64,000 nucleotides of DNA from Primula veris (lineage: Eukaryota > Streptophyta > Magnoliopsida > Ericales > Primulaceae). The notes beneath the pieces are model-generated. The model saw nothing but the letters and a program-made list of their open reading frames with translations, had not been told where the DNA came from and did not search any database. Both the position numbers and the translations under genes were made by a program. The stretch covers positions 29,860,967-29,924,966 of the forward strand of contig OY821744.1 of assembly GCA_963682055.1 (NCBI GenBank), given 5' to 3'. Each line of letters starts with the position of its first letter. The stretch's first letter is position 1. Shown here in pieces: positions 11,895 through 24,900 of the stretch.

Positions 11895-14142
11895 TTATAT
11901 AACTGGCTTGGCAATAGCGACAAGAGGGGCCATTCTATGAACTGCCACACCAGGGTATTCACTCATATCCAATTCTTCCCCTTTAATTCCATCAGGCAAT
12001 TCCCAATCAAACTTTTGCACCAAATTCGCTATTACGAGTTCGCTCAGTGCAGTCGCAAATGATATCCCTGGACAACCTCTTCTTCCAGCGCCAAAAGGAA
12101 TTAGTTCAAAATCAAGCCCTCTGAACTCAATACTAGAATTTAGAAACCTCTCGGGCTTAAATTCCTCAGGTTCTTCCCACACTTGAGGGTCCCTTCCAAT
12201 CGCCCATGCATTTGTGATAACCAACGTGCCAACATCAATATCGTACCCCATTATTTTGACATGTTCTCTAGCTTTTCTCGCAACTAATAATGGAATTGGA
12301 GGGTGTAAACGGAGAGTTTCTTTCATTGTTGCTTTCAAGTAGATCATTTTCCCTAAATCGTCGTTGCTTATGTTTGTTTTTCCATGAAGCACGGCTCTGA
12401 CTTCGCTTTGCACTTTCTTCATAACCGGAGGATGTCTTAAAAGCTCCGCCATTTGCCATTCTAAGAATGTAGAAGTTGTATCCGTTCCAGCTGCAAAAGT
12501 AGTCTTATATAGAAGATTGAACAAGTCATATAAATATCTGAAAATATATAACACAACATTATGAATTCATATAACGTAGAGACACATTTTACTTTTGTTC
12601 GACTCTGCCTACAGACTTGTACGTTCTTAATAAGTAAGTACTTTTTAAACAAGGAGATCTATTATTTTTATGAAGTGTCTTCACTTTTGGTTCATTCTTC
12701 TTAAAAACTATACATCAGCTCTCTTTTGTTTGTTATATTGGGATATTCTTCCTTTTTGTTCTTAAAATGGGAAATTGTCTTCTTTTTTTTTGGAAATTAA
12801 GCATATATTACCACCCAACCAAACAAGAACATAATTAGCTCACTGCACAAGCGCATTAAGCTTTAGAAAACAAATACAATAACAAAATTAAACATTATTT
12901 GAAGATTAACTTTTATTCTTTTGAATGTTTTATGCCCTTTCTCCCCATATATATTAACGAGCGTAAGTATCGAATTCAGCAAAAGAAATGTGTAACTAAT
13001 TTAAATAGGTCAGTGGACAAAGAAAGGGAAATCAAATCTGATAGGTTTTTTCTAACTCCAAATCTCCAATATTACCAATATATTTTCTCAGTTTTCTTCT
13101 GGCATAGATGTAAAAGTAACAAATACAGATTATACTCTAATTTTGTACTTATATGAGCCGTTATAAGTTAAGACAGGTTGAGGTGGAAGAATCTTACCAG
13201 TATCATCGATTTGATGCTACCTCTATCAATATGAACATGATCAGTGCTATCATCCAAGTATATTCTAAGCAAAACGTCAAGAAAATCGCTGTTTTCAGCA
13301 GCACGATTATCATCGTTCTTCATAAGTTTCAAACGTTCTTCGACTACAGCCTCGAGAAAATCGTCAATACCTTTAGCCACTCTGTCCACCCGAGAATGGA
13401 AACCATTGACTCGGGTAATCCAATTAAGCCAAGGAAATAAGTACCCCACATCTAAAAACCCTAACAACTTTAAAAATTCGGGCAACAATTGCTTGAACTT
13501 TTGACCGTTTTCCCCACCACCATATTTTCTCCCGAAAGCAGCCATACTTACAACATCATTTGTAAGGTTTGTAAACATTTCGCTCAAGTTCACAGGCAAT
13601 GCCAAAGAAGACGATTCCCTTATCCTGGTCATCATGAAAGCTACTTCATCGATTCTCACTCTATGGAAAGACTCTACCCTTTTGTTATTTAGAAGTTGAA
13701 GAACAAATATACTCTTGAGTTGCCTCCAATGTTCACCGTAAGGAGCTACCGATACATCCTTGTTGTTATAAAGAAGTTTCTTAGTTACTTCCGTTGTGGG
13801 TCTATCAGCAAAGGCGATATCATATTTTTTCATGATCTCAGTAGCTGCTTTCGACGAAGATATCACTACGGATGATATCATACCTAGTTGGATGGACATG
13901 ACTGGGCCATGCTTCTGAGCTAGGCTTTGGAGTGATCGGTGTGCGAGTGAGCCTATTTGGTGGATGTTACCTACTATTGGGAACTTTTTGGGAGACGGGG
14001 GTCGAATTTTTCGGGTTTTGGTGCTATCAAAGAACCATTTGGTAACAAATAAGGCTGCTGATATGGAAATGAAACACAGAAACAGCGGATTCATTAGAAA
14101 TTCCGGTGCTTGTAGCTCTAGTATTTGCAGATATATGGACAT
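11895..14142 (-). CDS. Cytochrome P450, CYP71 family type
   Basis: Exon 1 is 14142-13198 and exon 2 is 12503-11895, with a phase-0 intron (CTG|GTAAGA ... ATAAG|ACT) at the usual CYP71 position before the I-helix. The 517-residue product has an N-terminal membrane anchor (about 16-38), the proline hinge PPSPKKFPIVGN, the I-helix AAGTDTTS, ExxR in KETLRLHPP, FKPERF, and the haem-binding PFGAGRRGCPG, all intact. Plant CYP71 enzymes are ER-bound monooxygenases of specialised metabolism and take electrons from P450 reductase. The sequence looks closest to CYP71A/CYP71AJ-type proteins, but the substrate cannot be inferred. A TATA-like ATTATAAAC lies near 14231-14239 on the upstream side. Residues 86-130 (FADRP...GEHWRQLKSI) also fit the family. 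Confidence 0.92.
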
Positions 14143-14694
14143 TGTTTCTTTTGTATGATTAGTTTACTTTTTTGCAATATATGGTCCACTTCTTCGGCCT
14201 TATTTTCCTCTTTAAAGTATTAGATGGAATATTATAAACTACCCCTCATTGTAGGTCATGCATATGGTAGATAATAGATATCTTTTTAATTTTTTTTTAG
14301 TTGGATTGAGATGTTTGGTAATGATAGGTTTGGTGTGAAAAAATTGAGTTGAAGCTCTTTTCAAGAATATTGTTTAGTACTCCTAAACGACACGCATTTT
14401 GGTGTTCCTTTCCTTCGAATACGGTAAACTATATTTTTTAAAATAGGACACCAATTTTTTTAATTTAATCAAATTCAGATTTTTAACTTTTAGGTAGAGT
14501 ACCAGAATTCACAGATTTATGCCCAGTACATCAACAAATCTGGATATAAAGTCGTTGGACCAAGTTTACTTTTAAAATAGGTAGCGATTAAGAATTGAGG
14601 CAATAGTTTTTTCAGAGCCAGTCGGCCAGAGAAATATTTAAAGAGATATAAGAGCAAGCACAGTCGGTATTAGGTTTTCAATCCATAATTTGAG
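14143..14694. other. P450 upstream region up to the copia LTR, no gene seen
   Basis: AT-rich DNA holding the presumed P450 promoter. The first 100 bp upstream of the start include a TATA-like sequence. Nothing else is recognisable. Confidence 0.45.
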
Positions 14695-16028
14695 TGTTGG
14701 TTTTGGTATACGTAAAAACAATATTTTAAAGTGTAAAGACTAAAAAAAAATAAACAATTTTATTTCTATTAAACGGAATGTGACTCTATTACGATATTCC
14801 GACACTTGCAGAATGTAAATGCAATTAAATAAAATTCCAGACAGAATAATATAAGTTATTAAACTACTGGACTGTTTTATAATTAAACGAAACTGTCAGA
14901 CAGAATAGTATAAAACTAAACTGCTGGACTGTTTGTTAATTAAAAGAAACTGACGGACAGAATATTATAATTACTAAACTGCTGGACTGTTTCTGTAAAT
15001 AAAGGAAATTCAGAACAGAATAGAAATTATAGAAAAGTAAAGGACATAATAGAAATTACATAAATAAAAGGTACCGGAATGTAATTACAGAAAAGAAAAA
15101 ATACATAAAAGAAATTACAGAAAAGAAAATACATAAATAAAATTACAGAATTAAAATGCAGAAAAGGAAAAAGGACATAAATGAAAAGACGAATTTACTG
15201 TTTAACAATATACCTTTAACCGATATTTGCATAACCACCTTTAAGGTTTCTGATTATATTTGACGCTTCGATCCCAATGTACAACGTTTCGGATGACTCG
15301 TCGAAAACTGACGACGAATCAAGGTCGAGCTGTTGGTGGGTGACTCTCTCTGACTAAAATGTAATGTTGTATGTTTAGAGAGATGCATGGTGTTGTGTTT
15401 GCATTTCAGAATGTTTTCTTTGTGATGTGTGAGGGCTGCCTATTTATAGACCAAGCTGAGAATCTCAGCATTAAGTCACACTTAATACTGTCAGTTTTCG
15501 AAATTCAAAATTGCAGTATTAACTCATCAATGAATTCATATTTATTGCATCAGTTACCGATTTGCTGGAAACTTTCAGGACCACTCCTGTTATTTATACA
15601 AAACCCGCGTCCGTGGCCCGAGTTCCGAGACCCGAGCGAGCGAGCGCGTGTGTGGTACACACTTAATACACACATGTGTATGTAAACACACAACTTAATA
15701 TCCACATGGGATAACTTTGTATATATATTGTAAAAATGACTCTTCATTTTCCAATGTGGGACAATTCCCCATGAGTTATCCTCATTTAACTCATTTTCCA
15801 GCATTAAGAGTTTTCCTCTTTCTCAACCCCAATCTTTGATGTCAATTTCCATTCACTCTCATTCTCTGAATAGGTCATGCGACATACCGTTACGAAACTT
15901 GTCATACCATCTACTCAAGCGTCTTGAGTATGGTGTAAAAAGACAACGGATGTCGCTTAGAATCTTGACTCAATGATGGTCATGTGACCATTCAGAATAT
16001 ACCATGTTTAACATGGTTTTTCCAACAA
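14695..16028 (-). mobile_element. 3' LTR of a Ty1/copia retrotransposon
   Basis: On the minus strand the LTR starts at 16028 with TGTTGGAAAAACCATG, directly after a purine-rich polypurine tract (ATGTGGGGGAT, 16041-16031). It ends at 14695 with the inverted CCAACA, so the termini are TGTTGG/CCAACA. Inside are a TATA box (TATAAATAGG near 15445) and a tandem repeat at 14840-15013. The length is about 1.33 kb. The orientation agrees with the adjacent RNase H coding remnant. The 5-bp flank (TTGAG, 14690-14694) cannot be tested as a target duplication because the other end of the element is missing. Confidence 0.65.
14840..15013. repeat. 57-59 bp tandem repeat inside the copia LTR, 3 copies
   Basis: Copies start at 14840, 14899 and 14956, each beginning GACAGAAT and containing CTGGACTGTTT. 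In the minus-oriented LTR this lies in the 3' part, downstream of the TATA box. Confidence 0.7.
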
Positions 16029-17200
16029 TCCCCCACATGAATGTAATTGGCTTAAAAGCCCATGTGCTAAAATGCAAACAATAGAACCATAAGAGTTCAC
16101 TGCCTAAGGTCAGGTAGCGCGCGCCTTGAACCTGCCGTAGCGGAGTACCACCAAGAATACTGCTATTAGGTAGCTGTAAAGGCTTGAACTATTAAGCTTT
16201 GTGTATCCTATAATAACACTCGCACAGTGACCTCTCTACCCACGTACTAAGCCATTTAGTTGTTTTCCATATTTGGCCTGAACTGCCTTGGCACGTTCAA
16301 CTGAGTGCGTTAGTGATTTAGCCCACGCTCATCACATGGTACCGGCCTTACACACTCGTTATAGGTGGTTCCAAGTAGAAGGTGTCCTGACTCACCTAAC
16401 TCGACATTCGAGATACTTGGATCATTAAGAGACACATGCTCACCCTTAATATGCTACAAGTCTATCACTCTGTCATCGCGGAAATGAGTTGGGAACTACA
16501 GGTTCCTGAGTGCTTTGTTCGGCTGCCCCCACAGTTCAGTTTCCCATTGAACCCAGCAGGTAAATCTCATATGGTCTGGGTTGCCTATGGGGAGGCTACC
16601 AATTTAATGGGCTTCATTCCCATTCCGTTCGATGATGCTTCGACTCTCTCTTGAATCAAGCCCTTTGTAAATGGATCCGCACTGTTATTATTTGATCTCA
16701 CAAAATCTAAGGACACAACACCGTTAGCTAACAATTCTCTTACGGATTTATGTCTCCGACGTATATCTCGAGACTTTTCATTATACATGTGGTCCTGAGC
16801 CCGCGCAATAGTTGATTGACTGTCGCAATGCATGCTTATTGCGAGAACATGTTTTAACCACATTGGAATCACTTCCAAGAAGCTTCTCAGCCGGTCTGCC
16901 TCTTCAGTCGCTAGGTCCAAGTTTATGAATTCTGATTCCATAGTTGACCCTGCGATGAAAATTTGTTTAGAGGATCTCCAAGACACGACAGCACCTCCCA
17001 TTACAAACACATATCCACTCGTGGATCCTGTGTTGTTGAAGTCTGATATCCATTTGGCATCTGAATACCCTTCCAGTACCGCTGGATATCTGGTTAGTGC
17101 AGCCCATAGTCGTCTGCATATCTCATATATCTAAGAAGTTTTATGATGACCTTCCAGTGCTACTCATTTGGATTACCGGTATACATGCTCAGTCTGCTTA
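16029..17200 (-). pseudogene. Ty1/copia pol remnant (RNase H end) with polypurine tract
   Basis: Minus-strand translation from about 17180 to 16585 gives the end of a copia polyprotein. It starts near the ...[12 protein letters not shown] block in a broken frame, then from 17010 is open for 141 codons with [44 protein letters not shown] and ADPFTKGL, the standard copia RNase H signature including the ESE/DSQ acidic positions. Between the stop and the LTR are about 540 bp of noncoding DNA. Integrase and most of the reverse transcriptase are absent, so the element is 5'-truncated and cannot move by itself. Confidence 0.85.
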
Positions 17201-17256
17201 CTGAGTTGGCTATAGCTAGCAATTCTACTTGTATCAACTATAGTTAGCGTCCACAT

Positions 17257-17328
17257 AGCATGGTGTGAGAGCACTTTTAGTGATTACATAGTAGCCTGGT
17301 GTGAGAGCATTTTTAGTGATTACATAGT
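17257..17328. repeat. 36-bp tandem duplication
   Basis: Two adjacent copies starting AGCATGGTGTGAGAGC and AGCCTGGTGTGAGAGC, each ending AGTGATTACATAGT, at the broken end of the copia remnant. Confidence 0.6.
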
Positions 17329-17519
17329 CATATTTAACATAATATGGGGTTTAACTACTCTGATAAGAGTGCTCTTACAAATGTTTTTTTCTCCCGGCTT
17401 TTTTCTTACAAGGAACTCACTATGAGTAATTAAATGGTTGATTCAAGTGTTTAATCCTTAATATACCACTCTTACTATGTATGCAAAAAAGACCTAGAGA
17501 GAGAAAGAGATAGACACTA

Positions 17520-18120
17520 TGGTGAATAACCCTAGCCGCCGCCCGAATAACTGATCATGCGTTTGTATCGCCGAAAAGAGATGAAAACACGTCAATAAAA
17601 AGAAATCCCCAATACATGTCTCTGGATCCTCCTTCCACGAAATCTTTCGCATCTATAGTAAAGAGAATTGGTATACAATTGGCATCTACGTGGGAGTGTT
17701 GCAAAAAAAATTAAGAGAATTTGGAGTATATTTTAAGTCAAAGTAATCTAGCAAAAGAAGTTTGGAATAGTTTTGGTAATATGATGGGGATATCCTATCA
17801 TAACCCTACTGTAATAAGTAAGATTTATTTCATGGTTCTTATTGGATAAAAAAGATGCAAAGCAACCGGAGAAAAAAGTTATTAAAATTCTTCATTCTCA
17901 TATTATGTAGTGTATCTGAAAATCTAGATGTGCTAGTAAATTTAATAACCAGACTATGTATTACCAAAATGTCATTAAATAAGTTATTAATCCGATTTTA
18001 AATTACACCAAGAAAAACAAAATGTTTCACATTCACCGAAATTGGTGTGATTTAAATTTGCTAAACTCTATTAACAGAGAGGCTAAATCCAAAATAGTCA
18101 AATGGGTAAATCCCATTTGA
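17520..18120 (+). mobile_element. Internally deleted LINE fragment
   Basis: Plus-strand translation starts with an ORF1-like N-terminus at about 17616 (MSLDPPSTKSFASIVKR). It is followed at about 17735 by a zf-RVT-type tail (QSNLAKEVWNSFGNMMGI, then after frameshifts KSRCASKFNNQ and HRNWCDLNLLNSI). Joining an ORF1-like start to the RT C-terminus implies loss of the middle. Several stops show it is dead. Confidence 0.45.
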
Positions 18121-19747
18121 TTTTTTTTGTTATTAAAGCCATGTAATTTTCTTTTATGCACTCTTGATACTTGTTTTTCCTTTTGTGGGGGTTTCTCCCA
18201 ATTTTTTATTTTTCTCATTATAAATAAATAAAAACTTAGGTTTTCCCCACCATTAATATATAAAATAAAATAAAAATACCACCCTTCCTATATATCAAGG
18301 TCCAAATCATGATACCTCGCTTTTTGGTTTTTTTAATAATTAGTGGGAAACCCCACGTTTTTATGATACCTCAGTTTATTAGATCCTGAAAGAAACTATT
18401 GCCTAAGTTTCAAGCTGTTGTTATGCTTCCAGTTATAACTCGATTTTAACTCAAGTTATAACTGAACAGAACTCAATACCAAAAACTGAATAAATTAAAT
18501 TGAACACCCAAACTTTAATTACGAAGTTCGATCTATGATAGATTTACGTCTCTGAGGCACTCATCCAGTTATATATTGATATGTCAAAGGACAGAGATAA
18601 GTTTTGAGCCTTACAATACTTTCGTGTAAATGTCTAACTCTCACCTCACAGCTAAGACACTACCAATCTCTCTAGGACCAAAGCCTAGGCTTTAATTTGT
18701 CGAAGCTTTGTAGTGTTTTTCGTTCTGGAATTTGTATAGAACTCTCTGACTTTTTTTTCGCTCAAGAGGTGTATTTTACCTATGGTACTCATCTGCTTAT
18801 ATAACGCAGTTTACAAGATATTTTAAGTCAAACTAAATCTTCTTTTGTTTATCTCGAGTATCTTCAATCTTTCCATATCTTGTACATCTTGGATCTTTCT
18901 TTAAGACTTCAAATATTCTTTTATTCTAATTGATTTGAACTTCTAATTTGTTTACTTGCCTCAAGATCATGTTCAAATCTTCTCCTTTAATTTGACTTGA
19001 TCTTCTTATTAGTTTCCTTGCTTTAAGGACCACGTTACAATCTTTAACCACAGCCAGAATAAACTTCGTCATAAACTCAGTTGTATGTCAGTTATAACTC
19101 AAACTCTAATCTTAATATGTAAAACATACTGAACTTCAAAGGATAAAAGCATCACTTTATAACAAGAATAAGATTAATAATATTGCCATAAAACGACAAA
19201 TAAAGTGGCAATTTAGTGAGCTAAATGGGACCTAACAGATCCAAATTGAGGGTTGTTAATGATCAAAAAGAAAAATAATCACTCTATATATACACTTAAT
19301 TAAGGCATGTTTAACTAATCGAGTGCTTTTGAATATTCATTAGGCGTGTGCTATATACAAACACATATCAATTAGTGTGTTGTGTATGGTAATAGGCTTT
19401 CAAGGTATATGACATAACATTATCTTTGGGAGATTTTTTGTACAGTACTGTACATTTGTTGAAAGTTGAAACTACGATTTCCATAACACGAAATGAATGT
19501 AATCGTATAGGAATAACACTGTTAGGGCTTGTTTGGTTGCACTTTTTATAGGATAGGAATGTACATGAAGTATCATGTCCTCACAAAAGAAATGTTTGAC
19601 AACATTATTGTGTCCGGACCATATGTACGGTTTGGACTTATCCAAAAAATATATATGTATTTAAAAAGTCATGTGAAGTTGGTATACACAATTTCGGGAT
19701 TACTAGTGTAATTCCAAACAATCCTTAGTAGATCTCATAATCACACA
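18121..19747. other. AT-rich intergenic stretch, no gene seen
   Basis: No supportable gene. CAGTTATAACT-type motifs recur near 18430-18470 and 19080-19100, hinting at an unrecognised repeat family. Confidence 0.4.
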
Positions 19748-20060
19748 TGTAACATCCCAGACCTAATTTGGGAGTCACACGGTCGAATAACACGTGCGAC
19801 GGCACGTGCTAGACAAAACCTAACTTAAATGAAACACATTTCAAATAATTTAACACTAAAATCATTTAATAAAATCCTTAAAATACATATTTCAATAATC
19901 TTACAAAATTCGATAAACATTACAACTTATTAGCTAAACGACATAACGCAGCGGAATCTGAAAATTTAATCTTATGAGGTATGTCTGGTCTCGACTATTT
20001 CAACTCTAAGTACCTGAAAAGGTTAAAAAATCGAGGGGTAAGCTAAACGAGCTTAGTGAT
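19748..20060. mobile_element. Possible Ty3/gypsy-type LTR fragment
   Basis: The segment starts TGTAACATCCCAGACC and carries ACGCAGCGGAA and GGGGTAAGCTAAACGAGC. I associate this combination with ends of plant gypsy-type elements. No second LTR, primer-binding site or coding region was found. The call rests on motif memory only. Confidence 0.35.
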
Positions 20061-20264
20061 GGATAAACCTTGGAATATATAATAGGGTCTAAAATAGGTT
20101 TTAATCATTTCTTTTGTTTTTTTAAAACAATTATCAACTTTAAATTTAAGAAAAATTCTCAAATGCATGCATGATAGTTGAACTCTTTCTTGAAAAAACA
20201 TTGTAACAATCATTAAGTAAATAACTTTCAAAATAATCGATTGGACTACCCAATCTTTTGTGCG

Positions 20265-20475
20265 GATTCAGACTTCCTGAATCTCTTTTAATTCTTGGTA
20301 TTTGGACTTTCCAAATAACATATTCTCTCTTTCGGACTTCCCAAAATAACATATTCTCTCTCTTTCGGAATTCCCGAAATAACATTCTCTCTCTTTTCAG
20401 GCATCCCGAAGTAACATTCTCTCTCTTTTCGGACTTTCCGAAATATCGTGATTTCTTTCGGATTCCCGAATATCA
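20265..20475. repeat. About 33-bp minisatellite with TTCGG/CCGAA palindromes
   Basis: Five to six degenerate copies of a unit such as TTTCGGACTTCCCGAAATAA followed by CATTCTCTCTC. Each unit holds a small inverted repeat (TTCGG..CCGAA). Both strands stay open by chance because of the periodicity, so I do not treat the region as coding. Confidence 0.75.
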
Positions 20476-20638
20476 TAAAAGGACAAATAAAAACAATAGA
20501 CTTTCTTTTAAAAAAAATTAATTAACGTACACAATATAACTTTCGCTTTTTAGAACCAGCAACTTTGCAATGATATATACATATATAATTTTGATACTTT
20601 TAAAATATAATTTCAACATGCGAATATTTGTTAAAAAT

Positions 20639-21789
20639 TGTTAGGACCAGATTTCTGGTCTAAATACTATTTGTTGTCTATTAGTTTAAACTAAATAATC
20701 CTACTTGTTTGTTAAGAACTTAGATAACTTTTTGGTTTCAAGTAATGTTGCAACCTCAGTTACAACCAACTAAGACAGTGTTGTTGGTTTCAAGTAATGT
20801 TGCAACCTCAGTTGCAACCACAGTTTCAACCTGCTGGTCTGCAGGATTCTGTCTAGTTCTGTAATTCTGCATTACTATTCTTTAATGATAATTATTTGTT
20901 TTAAAGTATGCAGGATATATTCTCATATGCTCTTAAAGGTTTAGTTCGTTTATATTGAGAATATTAAAGTGATAAGAAAGATGTTTCCTAAAAGTAATAA
21001 GGAGATTAGTTTTAAAAGATATGTTTACTTTAAACTAGGCAATCTATATATCTATTCTTATACAAATCTTTATCACTTATTTCAATCTTTGTTCCTTATC
21101 AAATTCAGTATGATACGCTTAAGATTGAATGAAATATGGAGTTAATGTTTCATATGTATATTTAAAGATATTATCTCTAAAAGATATTATCTTATATGTT
21201 TCCTTATTTTAGGAAAAGACTAACTCCTATTTCCAAGCTAGTTATTAAACAGGTTTTAACTTATAAAGATTGGAGTCAATTCTACGCTGAAGAGTCTTGT
21301 GATACATGAAAAGATTGAAGCCAATCAAAAGAGTCAAAACAATCATAAAAGATCTTGAAGCAAGAAGATTGTTTTTACTTGTATAAATAATTGATAACTT
21401 AGCTTGTAAAAAAAATGTGTGTTCTAAATTATAAAGAACTTATTCTTGAGAGAATACACAGTGAGCTTTAAAAGAAAACAATGGTGGGATGCCATTGATT
21501 TATAATTGATAGTTATAAAGTAGGAGCGATATAGAGATATGCAGAAAAACCTAGATGAAGTCTGAGTGTTTTTCAATAAGACTTGAATCCTATATTGTAA
21601 GCTTTTATAATATCATAATCTGGGTAAGTGCCCCGGAGACGTAGCCTAGTTGGGTGAACTCCGTTGTTAAATGTACGTGTGATTTATTTCAAGTACATTT
21701 AAATAAACTGTTCTATCCATTAATACACTTAGTTTCAACTGTGGTTGTAACATTACTTGGAACCTAACTGCAAAACTGCAACTAGAACA
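20639..21789 (+). mobile_element. Solo or partial copia-like LTR
   Basis: It starts TGTTAGGACCAGATTTCTGG. Near 21620-21665 it has the string GTAAGTGCCCCGGAGACGTA followed by GGGTGAACTCCGTTGTT, which is typical of the U5 part of Tork-like copia LTRs. Two direct copies of TTCAAGTAATGTTGCAACCT (period 54) lie at about 20737 and 20791, and an inverted relative sits near 21725-21765. The 3' border and a target duplication are uncertain, and no primer-binding site follows. Confidence 0.5.
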
Positions 21790-21807
21790 GCGGATAGGAA
21801 TTTCAAA

Positions 21808-21935
21808 AATGCAATGCGATTTTATAATAGCAGATCAGAAAAACCACTCACCTGATTAATAATATGGATTCAATGCAATGCGATTTTATAATAGCAGATC
21901 AGAAAAACCACTCACCTGATTAATAATATGGATTC
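21808..21935. repeat. Perfect 64-bp tandem duplication
   Basis: 21808-21871 and 21872-21935 are identical (each starts AATGCAATGCGATTTTATAA and ends TATGGATTC). Perfect identity implies a recent event or an assembly effect. Confidence 0.9.
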
Positions 21936-24900
21936 GGAAGAAAATACGGATTTGGAGTAACCAAAATACTTCTAGTACACCCGATAAGCTACTGTGAACA
22001 AATGATTTTCTTCATTAAAATCCCTTTCCTTCCTTACCAAAAATCTCACGCATTCTCTGTTCTCGCACCATGCATCTTGCATAGTTATATAACATATATA
22101 CATATATTTAATCTACCACTTAATCTATTTGTGTAGCATTTACGTGTCCACATATTCATATACTAGTAATCGTTCCTCACGCGTTGCGTGTGTGACGCGC
22201 AATGCAATTAAAATATAAAAAATAAACGTATTTATGATACAAATACGTGAATAATACAAAAAAAATAGTATAAGACTTAAAAGAATGTTTGGTTGTTAAG
22301 GAGAGACACATAGTGTTATTAGTTGTTATTTTTTATTTTATTTTTTTATGTGAGCATGATATTATTGTAATTAATAAAAAAATATAGGGGTATTTTTGGA
22401 AAAAAAGTGGTTAAATTGGGCAGTCTCAATTGATTTGGTTTGACTTATTATAATAGAATGATATAAGAAGTTGAATTCATGAAATATTTAAAAGAGAATA
22501 TAGGTTGTTGTCACCTTTCTTTGGCTATATTGTATGTGTTGTATATATATAATTTTTTTCTAGCTACCAAATGAATTTTAGCTCTTTATAAAAACAAGGA
22601 CTCCTGTAATTATTTGTACGTAACTTCCACAATCAAAGTGGCCATTTATTACATATGTGACTCAATAGGCAAAACACGTAACTTATATGCATATATATAA
22701 GGGTTAACAGCTTATTACTTTAAACCTTTCCCCTTTCCATGACTTTTCTTATTACTGTATATTTGTAACCTATTAATAACAAATGTGGCTAAACTTTAAG
22801 GAGTATATATATGTAACTCCTTTAAAATGAATGTCTTATGAGTAAACATATAAACCTCTAATCATATTTATTACTTATTTAGAAACAACGGATCAATTCA
22901 CTATTAATGCTAATCACAATTTATTTATTTTTGAAATTCTCAATAATTACCATTACTAATAATAATATAATAGGGAAAAATACGGGATTTTACAACACAC
23001 GCATAGTTAATATTAATGCATTGCATAAGATTGCATACTCTTGAAGTCTTGATCTTATAGACGAATTTGTCCGCTGTAACCGATAACTAAGAGAAGTTTA
23101 CATGCTTCGTTGACAAACAAGCCTACTTTGAAAATTACATAGTACAATATAATTGCAAATGGCAACCAAGAAAATATGTTGTTTTTCTCGGAAGAGAAGA
23201 TTCGAAACTTGGAATCATGTGTTACATACATAATTGCAAATGACAACTAGGAAAATGTGCTGTTTTTTCTGGAAAGAGAAGATTATAAGCTTGGAATCAT
23301 GTGGAGAGCATTAAATGCAAGTTCTTAGGGTTCTAAAATTAAATCTAATCATTTCAGAAACCTCGTGCTTGATTTGTGTGTGTGTGTGTGTGTGAGTCTA
23401 GATTGTAGTGTATATTGTAAAGTACTCCAACTCACAAGTTGAATTCATAATTAAGGCAGTAGTCGCCTTCATTTGAACAAGTTCACACAATATTATATCT
23501 TTTGAACAACTTGTATAATTAATGCTTGGTAGTTTTCTTCTACTATTTTGTGTTTGACAGTGTGAGAATATTATGTTTATTTAGTTGTATCCGTACCTTA
23601 ATCAATTGTATAATAGCAAAATAGACAGGTGAAGTCAAAAACTCGCATGTTCAATGTAACTCTCAAAAGTTGGAAGAAGAGGGTTACATGGACTGTCGTA
23701 GAGCATTAAAAAAAAATACATAAGTTGTTTTGAAATATAAATATCTTCATGACCATTCCTTTTGAAGTTGACCTTCTTCTTGACCAGCTTCTCATACTAG
23801 GAGAAGCATTATTTCGGCAAGAAATTTACTTCGAAATAATATGCATTGACATGTTGCGGATGGTAAACGCATCAACCTTTTGGGATGATATTTGGTGCGG
23901 ACAGACCCCTCTCCGGCCCTCCGTAACAACATTACAAAACTCATGTTACCAACGTGGTTTCTACAAAAAGATATTATAGATATGTCCACTACCACCACTA
24001 GTTACATTAATTAGACTTGAACAAAAGGTTATCACAATCTAATACCAAAAGCTTTAATACTTACTTATGTTTCTAAGATCCCCCTCCTACACAATTTCAG
24101 TTCCACCACCAATTCCAGAAGTCCCATCCTTCTCATATTTCCAACACCAAAAGTTCCTACTCAAAATTGTCCTCCCAGCAGAACTAGGAGCATTGAAACT
24201 ATTTTCTCGAACGCTTGATGATTGTTGCTCTTCCAATCACCTAGAACTATCTTTTAAATCTGCATTTTCTACATCTAAACCCTAATTCACACCAACTAAC
24301 CTTTCTCTCTACTCCATTTCCATGATCAACCATCCACTAGAAAGAGTAGAATGAGTATGTCGAATCTCGTATAAAATTTTAAGTTAATCTAACTCTTGAG
24401 AACCACTAGCAGGAATTTCCCCAAGTTCATTGAGACGAACCTCTTGCCAAGCTATGATACCCTCTAATCATATCTAGTATTGTATTTCTGACATTTTGTT
24501 TTTTTTTTGCTAATTCTATTAACATGTTGGGGGTATTTATTACCATTTACCAGAAGAAAGCTCTTTGTCGCTAATCTCAACAAACCAACTGGCAAACTTA
24601 TCCATCCAAATCAGTACATAAGCATGTATTGGGTTTTTACATAGTAGTATTACTTAGATTTACAAGTATGGAATATGGCGGTTTTAGCTAAAGGACTGGG
24701 GGAGTTTTTCACTTTTTGCGCATCATAATTGGAAAGTCTCTTCCAAAAGTGTCTTTTATGGTCACTTTCAGTGAAACATTGGTTTTACATCTTTTTGAAT
24801 ATAGTACATTAATTAGTAAATTATAATAATAAGCTAATGGTATTTTGTTCTGTATTTTAAATCGCTCTTATGAGGTTCTTGAGTTAGCAACTTGTGCTAA

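Noticed and set aside
12899..14158. Plus-strand open frames opposite P450 exon 1
   Set aside because: They are antisense shadows of the conserved P450 frame.
20146..20521. Overlapping open frames on both strands
   Set aside because: They arise from the 33-bp minisatellite and have no independent coding signal.
22165..22205. GC-rich CACGCGTTGCGTG block considered as a transposon end
   Set aside because: I could not find a matching inverted end or target duplication.
23749..24285. Open frames with possible similarity to LINE sequence
   Set aside because: Only a short FWDDIWCGQTPL stretch is suggestive; too little to call an element.
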